A stretch of 7,269 nt of DNA from Candidatus Dormiibacterota bacterium (lineage in GTDB: Bacteria > Chloroflexota > Dormibacteria > Aeolococcales > Aeolococcaceae), in the NCBI GenBank assembly GCA_003136295.1, contig PLDZ01000266.1, positions 6,216-13,484 of the forward strand, written 5' to 3'. Within the stretch, counting starts at the first letter, position 1. Each line of letters opens with the position of its first letter. The notes under the pieces are model-generated. The model had not been told where the DNA came from and did no database searches. It was given only the letters and a program-made list of their open reading frames with translations. Below, one piece after another: positions 5,133 to 7,269 of this stretch. The translations under genes were made by a program, and so were the position numbers.

Positions 5133-6521
5133 CTAACCGGCAGCCGGAACCGGTACTGGATTCGCCGGCCGCGCGGGCGGCACCCGCCGCGAGAGGCGGG
5201 CTCGCTCGCTGATATGACGCACCATCTCGACCGCCTCGTGCTCGTCACGGCAGCGTGCGGATGCCTGCCAGCGGCGGCCCGCGGTGTCGACGTCGACGGT
5301 CGCGACATGAAACGTTCGCTGCAGCGGCCCTGATTTGAGGCGCACGCTCTGCACCTTCACGAGCGGAACGATGATGGTCGACATCTGTACGCGTCCCGTC
5401 CGCGCGTACACGTAGCGCTGTCCGAACCAGGCGGCGAGGAAGTGAAAGGACAACGGTGCCTTGAGGCGTGCCCGCGAGGGAGGGCCCGCGTCGGGCGGGG
5501 GATTCGGATGGGCATCGGGCATGACCCGCGCGAGCAGCCACAGCGCCTGATCGCGCGACGCCACCGGGATGAGCGTTCTCGCCACCTGCTGAGCGTCACG
5601 ATCCGTTTCGCGCGAGACGCTCTGTCGCGCGACATCGACCTCGAGGCGCGCCCATCCGAGTGCACGCCAGAAGAACGGTTCGACGACGCGGACGGCTTGA
5701 ATGCGTCCATACGGGATCGTCTCGTGGCGGCGCTGGAGCAGGCCGCGATCGAGCCGGACACCGTCGCCCGCCTCGCTGATCGCGAAATCGAAGTCCTCGT
5801 TGAAGGCACGGGCCACACCCAGTCCGCTGACGACGAGAACGGTGACGGCGCTCCCGAGCGCGCCGGCACCGACGACCGGCGCCGCCGCGATCGCCGCCAC
5901 GGCGGCGACGGCGATGAGGATCGGCCCGAGGACCTGTGAACGCATCAGGAGCGCGGGCAGCAGCCGGCCGTTCTGGACGTGCAGCAGCGGCATCGCAGCC
6001 GGCTCGGGGGTGCCCACCTCGAGTCCGTGCGCAAGCGCGAGCAGGCGAGCGCGCACGACCGGTGCCTGGGCGGCAGTCAGATACGCAAGCCTGCCGTGCT
6101 CGGCACCACGGCCGGCGGAGACCACGCGCACCTCGGCCAGGCCGAGGAATCGCCCCGAGAGCGGGGAGATTACGTCCACGGCCTGGATCCGCGCGAGCGG
6201 GATGCGGAGCGACTGGCGCCGGATGAAACCCGTCTCGATCTGGAGGTTGCCTTCGGCGATCCGCCATCGGGTCACCAGCCAGGAGATGAACCCGCCGACG
6301 CCGCCCAGGACCAGCAGGCCGATGTAGATGATGAGTGAGATCGGGAGCCCCCCGTCCCGGTGTAAACCGGGTTGCTCGGCGATCGATGGAACGGCGATGA
6401 CGAGCACGCCGATCAGCACCCTGCCGAAGCGGACGATCGGTGAGAGCGGGTGCAGCCGGCGCCAGGTCTCGCCGACCTCGAGCGGCGCGGGCGCGGTGAT
6501 CGAGGGCGGCAGTGCGCTCAT
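5133..6521 (-). CDS. YdbT-like membrane protein with three bacterial PH (bPH2) domains
   Basis: A 462-residue integral membrane protein starting at ATG 6521. Hydrophobic segments lie at about 33-48, 60-82, 196-216 and 219-236, as two hairpins. Each hairpin is followed by a bPH2 repeat: first about 85-165, with QIETGFIRRQSLRIPLARIQ (94-113) and FLGLAEVRVV (125-134); second about 243-332, with VRLDRGLLQRRHETIPYGRI (255-274) and the ALGWARLEVD match (287-296). A third, membrane-free repeat spans about 365-442, with VPLVKVQSVRL (385-395). The motif 'hxxGhhxRRxxxIPhxRIQxV' in repeats one and two is diagnostic of the YdbS/YdbT family. In Bacillus subtilis the ydbST pair is SigW-controlled and contributes to resistance against some antimicrobial peptides; here the role is untested. 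The start overlaps the stop of the upstream YdbS-like gene by 4 bases (ATGA), the usual arrangement for the pair. The tail from 446 is Pro/Arg-rich. The larger frame to 6812 is rejected because it would overlap that gene. Confidence 0.88.
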   Translation of the reverse strand: MSALPPSITAPAPLEVGETWRRLHPLSPIVRFGRVLIGVLVIAVPSIAEQPGLHRDGGLPISLIIYIGLLVLGGVGGFISWLVTRWRIAEGNLQIETGFIRRQSLRIPLARIQAVDVISPLSGRFLGLAEVRVVSAGRGAEHGRLAYLTAAQAPVVRARLLALAHGLEVGTPEPAAMPLLHVQNGRLLPALLMRSQVLGPILIAVAAVAAIAAAPVVGAGALGSAVTVLVVSGLGVARAFNEDFDFAISEAGDGVRLDRGLLQRRHETIPYGRIQAVRVVEPFFWRALGWARLEVDVARQSVSRETDRDAQQVARTLIPVASRDQALWLLARVMPDAHPNPPPDAGPPSRARLKAPLSFHFLAAWFGQRYVYARTGRVQMSTIIVPLVKVQSVRLKSGPLQRTFHVATVDVDTAGRRWQASARCRDEHEAVEMVRHISERARLSRRVPPARPANPVPVPAAG

Positions 6522-7012
6522 AGGCCGGTGGCCTTCGCCTCCCCCACCAGCGCGAGCCGGTCGCGGAGCGCGTCGGCATCGGCGCGAACCAGGCCGGGGA
6601 TGCGAGCGTCGGTCGCCGCCGCCGCGGTGTGGAGTTGGACCGTCGCAAGGCCGAAGGCTCGGTCGATCGGGCCGGCGGTGACATCGATGAATTGCATCCG
6701 CCCGTAGGGCACCACCGACACGTGGCGGAACATCAGGCCCCTGGTGACGATCAGGTCGTCCTCGCGCTCTGCATAGCCCCACGACCGGTACCGACCCCGC
6801 TCGACGAGCCACGCAACCACGGCGATGAGCGCGACGACCACCGGAAGCAGGTCGGCCGCGCTCACGTGGACGATCAGCGCGACCACCAGCGCAACGATGA
6901 ATACCGGGCCCCAGAACAGGGCGAGCTCCGTCTGCCGAGCCAGCCAGAACCGAGGCGACAGCCGCTTCAACTCGCCGGCACCGATGATCTGCCCGGTCAC
7001 GGCCGTACTCAT
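6518..7012 (-). CDS. YdbS-like membrane protein with one bacterial PH (bPH2) domain
   Basis: A 164-residue protein starting at ATG 7012. An N-terminal cytoplasmic segment (1-29) includes LSPRFWLARQTE (18-29). Two membrane helices follow at about 30-50 and 54-71 as a hairpin, then a bPH2 domain at about 76-155. The domain contains the family pattern LIVTRGLMFRHVSVVPYGRM (87-106) with QFIDV directly after it, and later DRAFGLATVQLHTA (117-130). The RYRSWGYAEREDDL start (74-87) is also typical. PH-like domains of this class oligomerise at the membrane; ligands are not established. It is the first gene of the probable six-gene operon and overlaps the YdbT-like gene by 4 bases, consistent with a two-subunit complex. 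No AGGAGG precedes the ATG. Instead a TATCGT hexamer ends 8 bases upstream, which suggests a leaderless or very short-leader transcript. Confidence 0.87.
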   Translation of the reverse strand: MSTAVTGQIIGAGELKRLSPRFWLARQTELALFWGPVFIVALVVALIVHVSAADLLPVVVALIAVVAWLVERGRYRSWGYAEREDDLIVTRGLMFRHVSVVPYGRMQFIDVTAGPIDRAFGLATVQLHTAAAATDARIPGLVRADADALRDRLALVGEAKATGL

Positions 7013-7020
7013 GTCATTCC

Positions 7021-7026
7021 ACGATA
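7021..7026 (-). promoter_or_regulatory. Possible -10 hexamer of the PH-domain operon
   Basis: On the minus strand TATCGT fits the TANNNT pattern of -10 elements and ends 8 bases before ATG 7012. That is about where transcription of a leaderless message would start. No matching -35 hexamer is seen 16-18 bases further upstream; TTGATT at 7057-7062 is about 30 bases away, which is too far. The element lies in the 36-base gap between two divergent genes, so a promoter is expected nearby. The exact assignment is weak. Confidence 0.3.
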
Positions 7027-7036
7027 GACTGAAGAC

Positions 7037-7041
7037 AGGAG
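7037..7041 (+). promoter_or_regulatory. Shine-Dalgarno of the edge-truncated membrane protein gene
   Basis: AGGAG lies 7 bases before ATG 7049, close to ideal spacing. It is the clearest ribosome binding site in the window and decides the start of the rightmost gene. Confidence 0.7.
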
Positions 7042-7048
7042 AACAGAG

Positions 7049-7269
7049 ATGGCCTCAATCAAAGAGCGGCTCGCAGCCCTCTTCAGACGTCTCGAGGGTC
7101 GCCTCGGGATCGACCGCGAAGGCCGCAGCGTCTGGGTCTGGCTCCTTCCACCTTCCATCGGCATTGTGAGCGCCGTGCTGGTGGCCTTCATGCCGGGGCT
7201 GCCGAACGATGTCGGCTGGATCTACCGCCTTCCGTTCTCGTTCTTTGCCCTGCTGACGATGACCGCGAT
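7049..7269 (+). CDS. Partial membrane protein of unknown function (N-terminal 73 residues)
   Basis: The frame opens at ATG 7049 behind AGGAG and runs off the right edge. The 73 visible residues begin MASIKERLAALFRRLEGRLG, an amphipathic, basic segment. WVWLLPPSIGIVSAVLVAF (29-47) is a first hydrophobic helix, NDVGWIYRLP (53-62) a short loop, and FSFFALLTMTA (63-73) the start of a second helix. The positively charged N-terminus suggests it stays in the cytoplasm. I do not recognise the family. The gene is divergent from the PH-domain operon across 36 bases, so shared regulation is possible. The frame has normal codon use and a good start, so the gene is likely real. Confidence 0.6.
   Translation, partial: MASIKERLAALFRRLEGRLGIDREGRSVWVWLLPPSIGIVSAVLVAFMPGLPNDVGWIYRLPFSFFALLTMTA

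Noticed and set aside
5596..6684. A 362-codon minus-strand frame overlapping the YdbT-like gene
   Set aside because: It reads the YdbT-like gene in another frame, giving Arg/Ala/Gly-rich sequence, and it crosses the YdbS/YdbT junction.
1..7269. CRISPR arrays, tRNA or rRNA genes, insertion sequences, toxin-antitoxin pairs or phage genes
   Set aside because: No regularly spaced repeats, terminal inverted repeats, transposase or integrase motifs, or RNA-like stretches were seen. Nearly every base lies in a plausible protein gene.

Overview
The window is a dense, GC-rich bacterial chromosome segment with no mobile element, RNA gene, CRISPR array or stretch over about 70 bases without a gene. It holds nine genes in four transcription blocks. 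Most are housekeeping or membrane genes. The long-form (type 2) PyrF, GTG starts, many short start/stop overlaps and few strong ribosome binding sites fit an actinobacterium- or Chloroflexota-like lineage. That placement is an inference and could be wrong at phylum level.

Layout from left to right: (1) Minus strand, 1-1316: proC (pyrroline-5-carboxylate reductase) followed after 36 bases by the first 128 codons of a protein that is probably ATP-grasp-like and runs off the left edge. (2) Plus strand, 1385-2353: an intramembrane site-2 (M50) metalloprotease with a proline-rich cytoplasmic-type head, divergent from proC across a 68-base gap containing small palindromes. (3) Minus strand, 7012 down to 2350: six genes with almost no space between them, likely one operon. 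In order of transcription they are a YdbS-like PH-domain membrane protein, a YdbT-like triple PH-domain membrane protein, a 65-residue Cys-rich (zinc-ribbon-like) protein, pyrF, a histone-deacetylase-family amidohydrolase, and a lipoprotein with an SH3-like domain. (4) Plus strand, from 7049: the first 73 codons of an unrecognised membrane protein with a good Shine-Dalgarno, divergent from block 3.

The junctions in block 3 are a 4-base overlap, a 30-base gap, a 4-base gap, a 4-base GTGA overlap and a 25-base overlap, so translational coupling is likely. The operon joins envelope proteins at both ends to pyrimidine synthesis and a deacetylase in the middle. No single pathway explains this grouping. 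The M50 gene and the lipoprotein gene converge so tightly that their stop codons share bases, leaving no room for a terminator between them.

No strong case for a new defence or mobile system was found. The least explained items are the Cys-rich small protein, the lipoprotein's C-terminal domain, the deacetylase's substrate, and the two edge-truncated genes.
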